DNA from: Comamonas sp. 26
GTDB taxonomy: Bacteria; Pseudomonadota; Gammaproteobacteria; Burkholderiales; Burkholderiaceae_C
Length of the DNA stretch: 64,000 nucleotides
NCBI RefSeq assembly: GCF_002754475.1
Contig: NZ_PEFL01000001.1
Location: forward strand, 992,001 to 1,056,000
Reading direction: 5' to 3'
The notes beneath the pieces were generated by a model. The model had not been told where the DNA came from. It did not search any database and worked only from the letters and a program-made list of their open reading frames with translations. Each line of letters opens with the position of its first letter. Within the stretch, counting starts at the first letter, position 1. The translations under genes were made by a program, and so were the position numbers. Positions 38,928-47,296 of this stretch are shown piece by piece.

Positions 38928-39719
38928 TCAGGCGACGAGTCGCTGACCATGCTCTACCTGCCATGCGGCAATGCCTCGCACCACATCGCCTACTACGATG
39001 ATGCTGGGGCTGCCCAGTTTTTCATCGGCAATGCACTGCGGTAAATCTTTCAAAAAAGTGAGCGCGTGGCGCTGATGGGGCAAGCTTGCGTGCTGGATGA
39101 TTGCCACAGGAGTGCTGCCGGGCAAGCCACTCATCAGCTCGTCGCTGATGCGTTCCACGCTGCTCACTCCCATGTAGATCACCAGCGTCAGCTTGGCTGC
39201 ATGGGCGGTGGCGGCAATCTGGCGCCAGTCGGGGCCGCTGTCGCCGGGCTTGGCGTGACCGGTCATGAAGAGAACGCCGTGGGCGCGGTCACGGTGGGTC
39301 AGCGGGGCGCCCAGGCTGCTCAGCCCGGCAAGGCCGGAGGTGATGCCGTTGATAACCTCTACCGCAATGCCTGCCTCGCGCAGGTGCTCGACTTCTTCGC
39401 CGCCGCGGCCAAAGATAAAGGGGTCGCCACCCTTGAGGCGCACCACGCGTTCGCCCTCATTCACGGCGGCAATCATCAGCTTCTCAATAAAGGCCTGGGG
39501 CGTGCTCTTGCAGCCGCCGCGCTTGCCGACATAAACGACACGTGCCTCGGGGCTGGCGTGGGCCATGATGGCATCGCTGACCAGATCATCGACGAACAGC
39601 ACGCTGGCTGCAGCAATGGCTTTGGCCGCCTTGATGGTCAGCAGGTCCGGGTCGCCAGGGCCCGCGCCCACCAATGTGCAAGAGCCGTGAGAGAGTGTCG
39701 TGGGAATGTGGGCGGACAT
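38928..39719 (-). CDS. cobA: Uroporphyrinogen-III C-methyltransferase (SUMT)
   Basis: This transfers two methyl groups from SAM to uroporphyrinogen III, making precorrin-2 for siroheme and cobalamin synthesis. The 263-residue product has the signatures LVGAGPGDPDLLTIKAAKAI, VVRLKGGDPFIFGRGGEEVE and PLTHRDRAHGVLFMTGH. It is the single-domain form, without CysG-type dehydrogenase or chelatase fusion. ATG 39719 lies ten bases after ybiB, so the two are likely co-transcribed. Confidence 0.95.
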   Translation of the reverse strand: MSAHIPTTLSHGSCTLVGAGPGDPDLLTIKAAKAIAAASVLFVDDLVSDAIMAHASPEARVVYVGKRGGCKSTPQAFIEKLMIAAVNEGERVVRLKGGDPFIFGRGGEEVEHLREAGIAVEVINGITSGLAGLSSLGAPLTHRDRAHGVLFMTGHAKPGDSGPDWRQIAATAHAAKLTLVIYMGVSSVERISDELMSGLPGSTPVAIIQHASLPHQRHALTFLKDLPQCIADEKLGSPSIIVVGDVVRGIAAWQVEHGQRLVA

Positions 39720-39729
39720 GTGGGTGCTT

Positions 39730-40725
39730 TCAGTCGGGGCTGCGGTTAAAGGCTTGCAGTGAAGCGCGGCCTTGCGCATTGTTGTTTTGCATGGCGTGGT
39801 GCAGCGCCATAATTTGTTCGACCTGTTGCGCAATGGGCGCGGGTACAGGGCGCTGGCCGCTCAGCATTTCTTCAGTCAGCTGAGCGGTTTGCTGGGCATT
39901 TAAATCTTGCTCTGGCGGGGTGTTATCCGCACCCAATATGAGCTGGCTGCTATGAATGGCAGAGCGCTCAAAACAAATCTCACCGGCTATCACGCCCATG
40001 CTGGCAGGCTCGCGGTGCGGGGCAGCTACGGCTTCGCCCTCGGTGCCGCGCACCAGCAGGGCGCTGGTGTTGCGCAGGGCCAATGTCTCGGCCATGGGCA
40101 GGGCATAGGCCGGGTGGGTGTAACTGGCGAGCACCAGACCGGAGCGCGCCGTATCAGTCCCATGAATGGGGTCCAGCAGCTTGACGATGCTGTGTGCCGG
40201 GTTGCGCAGGCCCATCTGACGGCGAATTTGCAGCAGCCGCGCAAGCGGTGCCAGCAGGTGGCGGGTCTGCATCCAGACCTTGTCTCCGGCCTCAAGCACG
40301 GTGGGGCGGTCAACACTTGTCCAGCCCAGCTGCTGCCACACCTCGTTCGTGCCAAGGCGTTTGTCGTCGGTATCGCAGCCGTGCACCAGCACGGGCAGGC
40401 CTTTTTTTGTGAGCAGGCCGGCCAGCAGCGGCGTGAGATTGGCCAGCTTGCGCGAGCCGTTGTAGCTGGGGATGACAACCACGGGCTGGGCCGTGGCCGA
40501 CTGCGGCCATGCGGGCAGGCGCTGCTGGGTGGCATCAAGAAAGCCGGCCAGTTCTTCGGTGCTCTCGCCCTTGAAGCGCATGGCAATGCAAAAGCCGCCC
40601 AGCTCCAGATCGCTGACTTGGCCGTCCAGTACCTGGCCCATCAAATCACAGGCTTGCGCGCGCGTAAGAGAACGCGCACCCTTGGTGCCGCGACCGATTT
40701 CCTTGATGTAATGGCTGATGCTCAT
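39730..40725 (-). CDS. ybiB: YbiB, phosphoribosyltransferase-fold DNA-binding protein
   Basis: YbiB has the fold of anthranilate phosphoribosyltransferase (TrpD2) but binds nucleic acid and lacks that enzyme activity; in E. coli it is LexA-controlled. The 331-residue product begins MSISHYIKEIGRGTKGARSL and has VVIPSYNGSRKLANLTPLLA and HPAYALPMAETLALRNTSAL. It is upstream of cobA in the same orientation; the ybiB-cobA neighbourhood is common in Comamonadaceae. I see no clear LexA site, but the promoter region is short. Confidence 0.9.
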   Translation of the reverse strand: MSISHYIKEIGRGTKGARSLTRAQACDLMGQVLDGQVSDLELGGFCIAMRFKGESTEELAGFLDATQQRLPAWPQSATAQPVVVIPSYNGSRKLANLTPLLAGLLTKKGLPVLVHGCDTDDKRLGTNEVWQQLGWTSVDRPTVLEAGDKVWMQTRHLLAPLARLLQIRRQMGLRNPAHSIVKLLDPIHGTDTARSGLVLASYTHPAYALPMAETLALRNTSALLVRGTEGEAVAAPHREPASMGVIAGEICFERSAIHSSQLILGADNTPPEQDLNAQQTAQLTEEMLSGQRPVPAPIAQQVEQIMALHHAMQNNNAQGRASLQAFNRSPD

Positions 40726-40870
40726 GATTCATGTAATTGTCGCCATAAAAAACATGCTCCATCAGACCATTTGGTTATATCTAAATCAGAAGGAGCGGCT
40801 GACCGTATGCCCGCTCACGCATTCATAACTGCTATATTTTGATTGAAGTAACATCATTTAAGAGGGTCGC

Positions 40871-41773
40871 ATGTCGATCAAAGCAATTCTGAAACCGACT
40901 GTGATGGCTCTGGCACTCGTCACCAGCGGGACACTTTTCGCACAAGGCACACCCATCAATGCAGCGGCGTACGACGCGCTGGTTGCTCAGGGTCCGGTTG
41001 CCAGCGCTGCGACCATTGCGTCAAGCACTTGGGCCAGCAAGATCAAGCAGGCCGGCACTTTGCGCCTTGGCAGCACGCAAACCTCGAATCTGTTTTCGCT
41101 GCTCAATGAAAAAGACGGCAAGATTCGTGGCTTTGACATGGGTTTGGCTCAGCTCATCACTCGCTACATCCTGGGCGATGGGGCCAAGTACCAGTTCACA
41201 CAGGTGACTTCGTCCACGCGTGAGCAGGTACTCATCAACAATCAGGTGGACATGGTGTTCGCCACCTACTCCATCACCCCCGCCCGCGCTGAAAAAATCT
41301 CGTTCGCAGGCCCTTACTACGACTCCCAGACGGGGGTGCTGGTCAAGGCGAACAACAAGACGATCCAGTCGTACAACGATCTGGCAGGCAAGAAGGTCGC
41401 CACGCAGGCCGGCTCCACAGGGCCTGCAATTCTGGCGCAATACGCGAGCAAGGCTGTCGTCCAAGAGTTTCAGACGCATCAGGAGTCGCTTGATGCCATG
41501 CGCCAGGGGCGCGTGGATGCCTATGTGACCGATTACACGTTGCTGCTCAATGCCCTGAGCCTTGGTGCCAGCAATGCACGGCTGGCAGGTGCGCCATTTG
41601 GTGCGCTGGACCCCTATGGCGTTGGACTGCCCAAGGGCTCTGACGGCGTGGCTTTCATCAATGCCTTCCTGAAAAAGCTGGAAGCCGATGGTACCTGGGC
41701 CAAACTCTGGATGGTTTCTATCGGACAACGTACCGGTAGCACGGCGGTTCCGACGCCGCCCGCTCTCCCATAA
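40871..41773 (+). CDS. Polar amino-acid ABC transporter, periplasmic binding protein
   Basis: This is a family-3 solute-binding protein (glutamate/glutamine/histidine type). The 300-residue precursor has a signal peptide (MALALVTSGTLFA|QG), then GTLRLGSTQTSNLFSLLNEK, FDMGLAQLITRY and FATYSITPARAEKISFAGPY, a conserved ligand-binding region. ATG 40871 follows AAGAGGG. It is the first gene of a three-gene operon with two permeases; no ATPase gene is present. Confidence 0.92.
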   Translation: MSIKAILKPTVMALALVTSGTLFAQGTPINAAAYDALVAQGPVASAATIASSTWASKIKQAGTLRLGSTQTSNLFSLLNEKDGKIRGFDMGLAQLITRYILGDGAKYQFTQVTSSTREQVLINNQVDMVFATYSITPARAEKISFAGPYYDSQTGVLVKANNKTIQSYNDLAGKKVATQAGSTGPAILAQYASKAVVQEFQTHQESLDAMRQGRVDAYVTDYTLLLNALSLGASNARLAGAPFGALDPYGVGLPKGSDGVAFINAFLKKLEADGTWAKLWMVSIGQRTGSTAVPTPPALP

Positions 41774-41776
41774 ACG

Positions 41777-42439
41777 ATGGGCGATGTTTACAGGCTGCTG
41801 GCCGACCATGGGCCTGCCTTTGGGCAGGCCCTCTTGCTGACATGGAAGCTCACGCTCGTCTCGTTCGTGCCCGGGTTTTTGCTGGGTGTGGCTGTGGCGG
41901 TGCTTCGGCTTCTGCCGTTGCCTCCGCTGCGCTTTGTTCTGACCGGCTATGTCGAGATATTTCGCAATATTCCCAGCGTAGCGCTGCTGATCTTCATCGT
42001 ATTCGCGCTGCCTGATCTCAACATCTTGATTGACTATGAGCCCAGCGTGATCCTGACGCTGACGCTGGTCTGCTCTGCATTCACGGCGGACTATCTGCGC
42101 GCGGGCATCAACACCATTCCAGGCAGCCAGGTTGAGGCCGCACTCAGCCTTGGCATGCGGCCGATGCAGATCATCTCTGCTGTGGTCTTGCCGCAGGCAA
42201 TGCGCGCGGTGGTGCAGCCGATGACCTCGCTGCTCATTGCGCTGATGCTTTCGACCTCGCTGGCGTCGCAGGTGCCATTCCCGGGCCGGGAGCTCACCAC
42301 GCTTGTGTCCAAAATCGCGAACGATTCTGCTATAGGCATTGCCGCATTTGCAGTGGCTGCGGCCATGTACGTGCTGACGGGGTTGTTGATCGCCTGGGCT
42401 GGCGCCACGCTGGAAAAGAAAGTGCGGGTATTGCGATGA
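41777..42439 (+). CDS. Polar amino-acid ABC transporter permease 1
   Basis: This is an inner-membrane permease of the HisM/GltJ family. The 220-residue protein has about five membrane helices, family motif TGYVEIFRNIPSVALLIFIV and the ATPase-contact loop EAALSLGMRPMQIISAVVLP. The start codon is four bases after the binding-protein stop. It overlaps the next permease by ATGA. Confidence 0.92.
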   Translation: MGDVYRLLADHGPAFGQALLLTWKLTLVSFVPGFLLGVAVAVLRLLPLPPLRFVLTGYVEIFRNIPSVALLIFIVFALPDLNILIDYEPSVILTLTLVCSAFTADYLRAGINTIPGSQVEAALSLGMRPMQIISAVVLPQAMRAVVQPMTSLLIALMLSTSLASQVPFPGRELTTLVSKIANDSAIGIAAFAVAAAMYVLTGLLIAWAGATLEKKVRVLR

Positions 42440-43236
42440 GCCGCCCTGTGGAAGGCATTCTGTTTGGGGCTCCAAGCCCACAGGCCAAGCTCACTACCCG
42501 GGTGATGAACGTGATCTTGGTCATCGTGCTGCTTTTGCTGGCTGGGGGTGTTGCGCTCCAGTTTCATTCCGCAGGGCAGCTTGAAGCCTCATTCTGGGAA
42601 TTCTTCGCCTGGTCTACGACCTGGGCTTTCCTCGCCAAAGGTCTGCTCGGTACGCTGGCATCGGCGGCGATGGCTGCCGTTATCGCGCTGACCCTCGGGC
42701 TGGTGCTGCTGCTGGGGCGGCTCGCCAGGTCACGGCTTGTGCGCTGGCCAAGCATCGCGGTCATCGAGTTTTTGCGCGGCACACCGACGCTGCTGCTCAT
42801 TTATGTGTGTTTCCTGGTGCTTCCGTCTGTCGGGCTGAAGCTGAGCACCTATTGGATGCTGACCTTGCCCATTGGCCTGAGTACCGCGGCCGTAGTGGCC
42901 GAGGTGTACCGTGCAGGCGTGCTCGCCGTCCCCCGTGGTCAGACCGATGCCGGACGAAGTCTTGGGCTCACAGAAGCCGAGGTTTTTTTCTTCGTCGTGT
43001 TCCCTCAGGCCCTCCGATACATTGTTCCAGCATTGGTCGCGCAACTGGTCATTGTGGTCAAGGACACCACCTTCGGCTACGTTGTCACCTATGGTGAACT
43101 CATGCAGAACGCCAAGGTGCTCATTGCCAACTACAACTCTCTGGTGCCTGTGTACCTGGTTGTGGCGGCGCTTTACTGTCTTGTTAACTACGCGATATCA
43201 AGGGCAAGCAAACGCCTCGGTCGACCCAAATATTGA
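42436..43236 (+). CDS. Polar amino-acid ABC transporter permease 2
   Basis: This is the second permease of the heterodimer (GltK/GluD type), 266 residues, with an N-terminal extension and helix before the domain. It has IAVIEFLRGTPTLLLIYVCF and the ATPase-contact loop GRSLGLTEAEVFFFVVFPQA. It overlaps the first permease by four bases (ATGA), suggesting coupled translation. The operon ends here without an ATP-binding subunit, which must come from elsewhere. Confidence 0.92.
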   Translation: MSRPVEGILFGAPSPQAKLTTRVMNVILVIVLLLLAGGVALQFHSAGQLEASFWEFFAWSTTWAFLAKGLLGTLASAAMAAVIALTLGLVLLLGRLARSRLVRWPSIAVIEFLRGTPTLLLIYVCFLVLPSVGLKLSTYWMLTLPIGLSTAAVVAEVYRAGVLAVPRGQTDAGRSLGLTEAEVFFFVVFPQALRYIVPALVAQLVIVVKDTTFGYVVTYGELMQNAKVLIANYNSLVPVYLVVAALYCLVNYAISRASKRLGRPKY

Positions 43237-43471
43237 GCGTTATCAGGCATGGCAGCGCATGCATGGCGTCGCTTGATATTTATCTTTCGTGCGCCATCAG
43301 CTTTCATTGGTCTATGCCTTCTTAGGCTTTCATGAGGCGGTGGCTTGGCGTCTGGTTTGCTCGGCATGGCCCATGGTGTTTTTGAGGCATTGACAGCCGC
43401 TGAACATTGATGACAATTTTTGGTCACGCTACACGCTTACGATGAGCGCTGTTTTTTCAGGAGCAATCGAC

Positions 43472-44137
43472 ATGACCGCATCTTTGACCGACGAATTGAT
43501 GGGCCAACTGCAAGGCGCGCCCATGCAAGGCTTGGCCCAGCAACTGGGCCTGGACTCTGTGCAGACCGAGCAAGCCGTGGGCGTGGCACTGCCCATGCTG
43601 TTCGGTGCTCTGGGCCAGAACGCGGCGCAGCCTCAGGGTGCGGCCGATCTGTTTGGTGCGTTGCAGCGTGATCACACCAGCGCCAATGGTGCGATGGACC
43701 TGGGTGGTCTGCTGGGCGGTTTGCTCGGTGGCGCAGGCGGTGGTGCGGGCGCGGCTGGTGGTCTGGGCGGTCTGCTTGGCGGCTTGCTAGGAGGTGCCGG
43801 TGGTGGTGCTGGCGCAGGTGGCTCGATTCTGGGCAATATCTTCGGCGGCCAGCAGCAGCAGGCTGAGTCCCAGCTGGGCCAAGCTACCGGCCTGGGCGGA
43901 AACTCGGGTCAACTGCTGGCCCTGCTGGCTCCGCTGGTCATGTCCTTTCTGGCCAGCCGCGTGCAGTCGCAGGGCATGGGCGCTAATGATCTGGGCAATG
44001 CTCTGGGTCAGGAGCGCAGCCAGATTCAGTCGCAAGGCGGCATTCTGGGCAGCCTGCTTGACCAGAATGGTGACGGCAAGCTGGATGTGGGCGATCTGTT
44101 CAAGCTGGGCGGCAGCCTGCTGGGTGGCCGTCGTTAA
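43472..44137 (+). CDS. DUF937 (YidB-like) glycine-rich protein
   Basis: The function is unknown. The 221-residue product has a helical N-terminal part (LTDELMGQLQGAPMQGLAQQ), a Gly-rich repeat (residues about 75-120, GGLLGGLLGGAGGGAGA twice) and a C-terminal EF-hand-like loop DQNGDGKLDVGDLFK. ATG 43472 follows AGGAG by eight bases; the frame is open ten codons earlier. The C-terminal half (LLALLAPLVMSFLASRVQSQ) is hydrophobic. The gene is alone, followed by a terminator. Confidence 0.85.
   Translation: MTASLTDELMGQLQGAPMQGLAQQLGLDSVQTEQAVGVALPMLFGALGQNAAQPQGAADLFGALQRDHTSANGAMDLGGLLGGLLGGAGGGAGAAGGLGGLLGGLLGGAGGGAGAGGSILGNIFGGQQQQAESQLGQATGLGGNSGQLLALLAPLVMSFLASRVQSQGMGANDLGNALGQERSQIQSQGGILGSLLDQNGDGKLDVGDLFKLGGSLLGGRR
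43702..43822 (+). repeat. Internal tandem duplication in the DUF937 gene
   Basis: Two related units of about 60 bases encode GGLLGGLLGGAGGGAGAAGG and GGLLGGLLGGAGGGAGAGG. Codon differences show they are not identical copies. Confidence 0.7.
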
Positions 44138-44154
44138 GCGCTCAGCCGCATTGC

Positions 44155-44187
44155 ACAAAAAAGGCAGCTTAGGCTGCCTTTTTTTAT
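44155..44187 (+). terminator. Terminator of the DUF937 gene
   Basis: AAAAAAGGCAGC and GCTGCCTTTTTTT are arms around TTAG. Confidence 0.85.
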
Positions 44188-44283
44188 GCGGGCATCGCCT
44201 GATTGCCGCAATGCAGCAAGGCTTTCACACTGGTTGTGTTCTCATGCGTTGTGCATGACTGCCTATTCTGAAAGGAGAATCAG

Positions 44284-44733
44284 ATGACGACCGTAGCTGA
44301 AATTCTGCGTGCCAAGGGCAACAGCACCATTCACAGCGTTTCTCCCTCCGACACCATGCTGACTGCGTTGCAGCTCATGGCCGATAAAAGCATTGGCGCG
44401 TTGCTGGTGCTGGAAGGTGGCGAGATCGCAGGCATCGTGACCGAGCGTGATTACGCCCGCAAGATCGCGCTGCAGGGCCGCAGCTCTGCCAGCACCCGGG
44501 TGGATGAGGTCATGACGCGCAAGGTGCACTGCGTGCTGCCGCGCCAGACCAGCGAAGAGTGCATGGCGCTGATGACCAGCAACCGCATGCGCCACCTGCC
44601 CGTGATCAACGAGTCCCGCACGCTGCAGGGGCTGATCTCCATTGGCGACATCGTCAAGGAAATCATCTCGGCGCAGCAGTTCACCATCGATCAGCTGGAA
44701 CACTATATTTCCGGCTCACCGCACGTCAAATAA
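44284..44733 (+). CDS. CBS-domain pair protein
   Basis: This is a cytoplasmic protein made only of two CBS motifs, which usually bind adenine nucleotides and act as energy or redox sensors. The 149-residue product has repeat 1 (TIHSVSPSDTMLTALQLMAD, then AGIVTERDYARK) and repeat 2 (VDEVMTRKVHCVLPRQTSEE, then MRHLPVINESRTLQGLISIG). ATG 44284 follows AAAGGAG. No effector domain is fused; the partner is unknown. Confidence 0.9.
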   Translation: MTTVAEILRAKGNSTIHSVSPSDTMLTALQLMADKSIGALLVLEGGEIAGIVTERDYARKIALQGRSSASTRVDEVMTRKVHCVLPRQTSEECMALMTSNRMRHLPVINESRTLQGLISIGDIVKEIISAQQFTIDQLEHYISGSPHVK

Positions 44734-44825
44734 GCGCGAGCAGCTATCGTTTGAATAGTGAAGGCGGACAGGGCTAATGTCCGCCTTTCCTGCATCTGGA
44801 GGGCGCAAGTTCTACACTTGCGGCC

Positions 44826-45866
44826 ATGAGTTTGCTGATCCTGGGAATCGAATCTTCTTGTGATGAAACCGGTGTGGCCCTGGTGCGCACATCCGACGGC
44901 CAAGGTGTGCCCACCTTGCTGAGCCATGCGTTGCACAGCCAGATTGAAATGCACCGCGCCTATGGCGGCGTGGTGCCCGAGCTGGCCAGCCGCGACCATA
45001 TTCGCCGTGTGCTGCCTCTGACCGAGAAAGTGCTGGCCGACGCAGGCGTGGAGCTGGATAACGTGGATGTCGTCGCCTTTACGCGCGGCCCCGGCTTGGC
45101 TGGCGCTCTGCTGGTGGGCTCTGGCGCAGCCTGTGCCATGGCGGCGGCGCTTGATAAGCCTGTGCTGGGCGTACATCACCTTGAAGGGCATTTGCTCTCG
45201 CCTTTTCTGAGCGAAGACCCGCCTGAGTTTCCGTTCATCGCCTTGCTGGTTTCGGGTGGACACACCCAGATCATGCGTGTGGATAGCGTGGGCGAATACG
45301 AAATTCTGGGCGAGACCATTGATGACGCGGCGGGTGAGGCTTTTGACAAATCCGCCAAGCTCATGGGTCTGCCTTATCCCGGTGGCCCCGTGCTCTCCAA
45401 ACTGGCCGAGGCTGGTGACCCCAAGGCCTTCAAGCTGCCACGCCCCTTGCTGCACTCAGGGGATCTGGACTTCTCATTCGCTGGCTTGAAGACCGCTGTG
45501 TTGACGCAGGCCAAAAAGCTGGGCGACGAGCTGGAAGAGCGCAAGGCCGATCTGGCCGCCAGCACGCAGGCCGCCATTGTGGAAGTGCTGGTCAAGAAGA
45601 CCATGGCCGCTCTTAAGCAAACTGGTATGAAGCGCGTGGTCGTGGCCGGTGGCGTGGGTGCCAACAAGCATCTGCGTGAGCAGCTCAACGAAGCCTGCGC
45701 CAAGCTCAAGATTCGCGTGCACTATCCCGAGCTGCATCTCTGTACCGACAACGGCGCCATGATTGCCATGGCCGCCGCCATGCGCATACAGGCTGGGCGT
45801 GAACAAGCCCAGCATGAATACGCGTTTGATGTGAGGCCGCGCTGGCCGCTGGACTCGCTCAAGTAA
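44826..45866 (+). CDS. tsaD: tRNA N6-adenosine threonylcarbamoyltransferase TsaD
   Basis: TsaD transfers threonylcarbamoyl from an adenylate (made by TsaC) onto A37 of tRNAs that read ANN codons, working with TsaB and TsaE. The 346-residue product has the ASKHA start [20 protein letters not shown], the metal-binding [10 protein letters not shown], and [11 protein letters not shown]. It ends with the conserved [18 protein letters not shown] 44826 fits the family. It is followed by a terminator. Confidence 0.96.
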   Translation: MSLLILGIESSCDETGVALVRTSDGQGVPTLLSHALHSQIEMHRAYGGVVPELASRDHIRRVLPLTEKVLADAGVELDNVDVVAFTRGPGLAGALLVGSGAACAMAAALDKPVLGVHHLEGHLLSPFLSEDPPEFPFIALLVSGGHTQIMRVDSVGEYEILGETIDDAAGEAFDKSAKLMGLPYPGGPVLSKLAEAGDPKAFKLPRPLLHSGDLDFSFAGLKTAVLTQAKKLGDELEERKADLAASTQAAIVEVLVKKTMAALKQTGMKRVVVAGGVGANKHLREQLNEACAKLKIRVHYPELHLCTDNGAMIAMAAAMRIQAGREQAQHEYAFDVRPRWPLDSLK

Positions 45867-45885
45867 GCGATCCAGAGCAGGTCAA

Positions 45886-45917
45886 TAAGAAAGCAGCCTC
45901 AAGGCTGCTTTTTCCAT
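45886..45917. terminator. Terminator between tsaD and wrbA
   Basis: AAAGCAGC and GGCTGCTTTTT with a short loop; it sits between convergent genes. Confidence 0.75.
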
Positions 45918-45929
45918 AGCTGCTCACGC

Positions 45930-46532
45930 TTATCCCACAAGCTTTACTGCCAGTTTGGCTACATTCTGTCCCTGGTAGCGGGCAATGCTCAGCTCGTCGG
46001 GGTGAGGCTGGCGTGATCCGTCGGCCCCTGCAATCGTCGAGGCACCGTAAGGCGAGTTGCCACCCTTGACGGCACTCAGATTGGTCTGTTCGGGCAACGG
46101 GTAGCCCAGCGGCACAATGATCATGCCGTGATGCGCCAGAGTTGCCCAGGTGGTGGTGGCCGTCATTTCCTGGCCGCCGCCGGTGCCGGTTGAGGTAAAA
46201 ACGCTGCCGAGTTTGTTGATCAGCGCGCCCTTGACCCACAGTCCGCCGGTCTGATCGAAGAAGGCTCGCATCTGGCCCGGCATATTGCCAAAGCGCGTGG
46301 GCACACCAAACAAAATGGCGTCGTAATCGGCCAGCTCGGCCGGGCTGGCGACTTCTGCAGCCTGATTGGCCTTGCCGCCCGCATTTTTGAAGGCTTCTTC
46401 GGGCATGGTCTCGGGAACACGCTTGATGGTGACCTCAGCTCCGCTAACGCTGCGCGCCCCTTCTGCCACGGCCTGGGCCATGGTTTCGATGTGACCGTAC
46501 ATGGAGTAGTAGAGAACAAGCACTTTTGCCAT
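45930..46532 (-). CDS. wrbA: NAD(P)H:quinone oxidoreductase WrbA
   Basis: WrbA is an FMN flavodoxin-like enzyme that reduces quinones by two electrons, protecting against oxidative stress. The 200-residue product begins [20 protein letters not shown] (FMN phosphate loop) and has [20 protein letters not shown] and [11 protein letters not shown], all diagnostic. The start is ATG 46532. It is alone on its strand. Confidence 0.95.
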   Translation of the reverse strand: MAKVLVLYYSMYGHIETMAQAVAEGARSVSGAEVTIKRVPETMPEEAFKNAGGKANQAAEVASPAELADYDAILFGVPTRFGNMPGQMRAFFDQTGGLWVKGALINKLGSVFTSTGTGGGQEMTATTTWATLAHHGMIIVPLGYPLPEQTNLSAVKGGNSPYGASTIAGADGSRQPHPDELSIARYQGQNVAKLAVKLVG

Positions 46533-46713
46533 GGTGTGAATTCCTCAGGAAGGGGTGAAAGATGACGCGCACAACTGGTGCACAAAGGAGACTGCACAGT
46601 GTAGAAAACTGATGTGACCGTGTGGCCTGTGTTGTCAGCTTGCGCTTGTAGGCCAGGATGCCGAATCAGGTCCTTCCCGTTCCCAGGCTGCGAGGATTTC
46701 TGAGCAGGCATTG

Positions 46714-46749
46714 AAAAAGCCCGCAGTGCTTGCGCATTGCGGGCTTTTT
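46714..46749. terminator. Terminator of the Hsp20 gene
   Basis: AAAAAGCCCGCA and TGCGGGCTTTTT form a long stem with a small loop; it lies downstream of the Hsp20 gene on the minus strand. The rest of 46533-46821 shows no gene. Confidence 0.9.
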
Positions 46750-46821
46750 GCTTTCCGGTCAGCCTCTGCTAAGAGAAGATGGAAGAAAGGATGAGGCTGA
46801 CTGGTCGGCGGTAAACAGCGC

Positions 46822-47205
46822 TTACTCGATGCTCAAGTTCACAGCCTTGGACTGTGGTTCAAGCTTGGCCAGAGCCAGCGTCAGCACGCCATGCTCCAGT
46901 TTGGCCTTGCTGTTGGCAGCATCGACTTCATGGTCCAGCTCCCAGGTGTATCGGACCTGGCGGGGCGCACCTTCCACGCTTTCGAGCTTGACCAGCGCAC
47001 CTTCGATCGAGAGCTTGAGCTGCTCGCGTGCCAGGCCTGGAACATCGAGCGTCAAGGTCGTGAACTTTTCATCGCGGCTGACTTGAACCTGGCGTTGCAC
47101 GGGGCTTGCGGCTCCCAGGCTGTCTTGCAGAAAACGCTGCAGGGCCAGGTCGGCGGCGCGAGGGGATACAAAGGTATTACGGCTCATTACAGGGGCGAAG
47201 AACAT
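46822..47205 (-). CDS. Small heat-shock protein (Hsp20/alpha-crystallin family)
   Basis: This is an ATP-independent holdase chaperone. The 127-residue protein has the alpha-crystallin domain (FTTLTLDVPGLAREQLKLSI, with TWELDHEVDAANSKAKLEHG and LTLALAKLEPQSKA). The N-terminal arm is about 40 residues and the C-terminal IxI tail is short or missing (VNLSIE). A heat-shock sigma factor promoter is expected upstream; I do not see one clearly. Confidence 0.88.
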   Translation of the reverse strand: MFFAPVMSRNTFVSPRAADLALQRFLQDSLGAASPVQRQVQVSRDEKFTTLTLDVPGLAREQLKLSIEGALVKLESVEGAPRQVRYTWELDHEVDAANSKAKLEHGVLTLALAKLEPQSKAVNLSIE

Positions 47206-47296
47206 GGTGTTTAACTCCTTTAAACTGCGCGGCTTGCGTTGTTGCCGCTTGATTCACAGGTAGGTCGTAACAAGCGCATTTCAAGAGGTTTTTTTG

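Noticed and set aside
41021..42481. A 486-codon open frame opposite the amino-acid transporter genes
   Set aside because: It covers parts of two certain genes on the plus strand and is Arg/His/Gln-rich noise.
44731..44765. Possible further repeat copy after the CBS gene
   Set aside because: GCGCGAGCAGCTATCGTTTG is only loosely similar and lacks a second arm.
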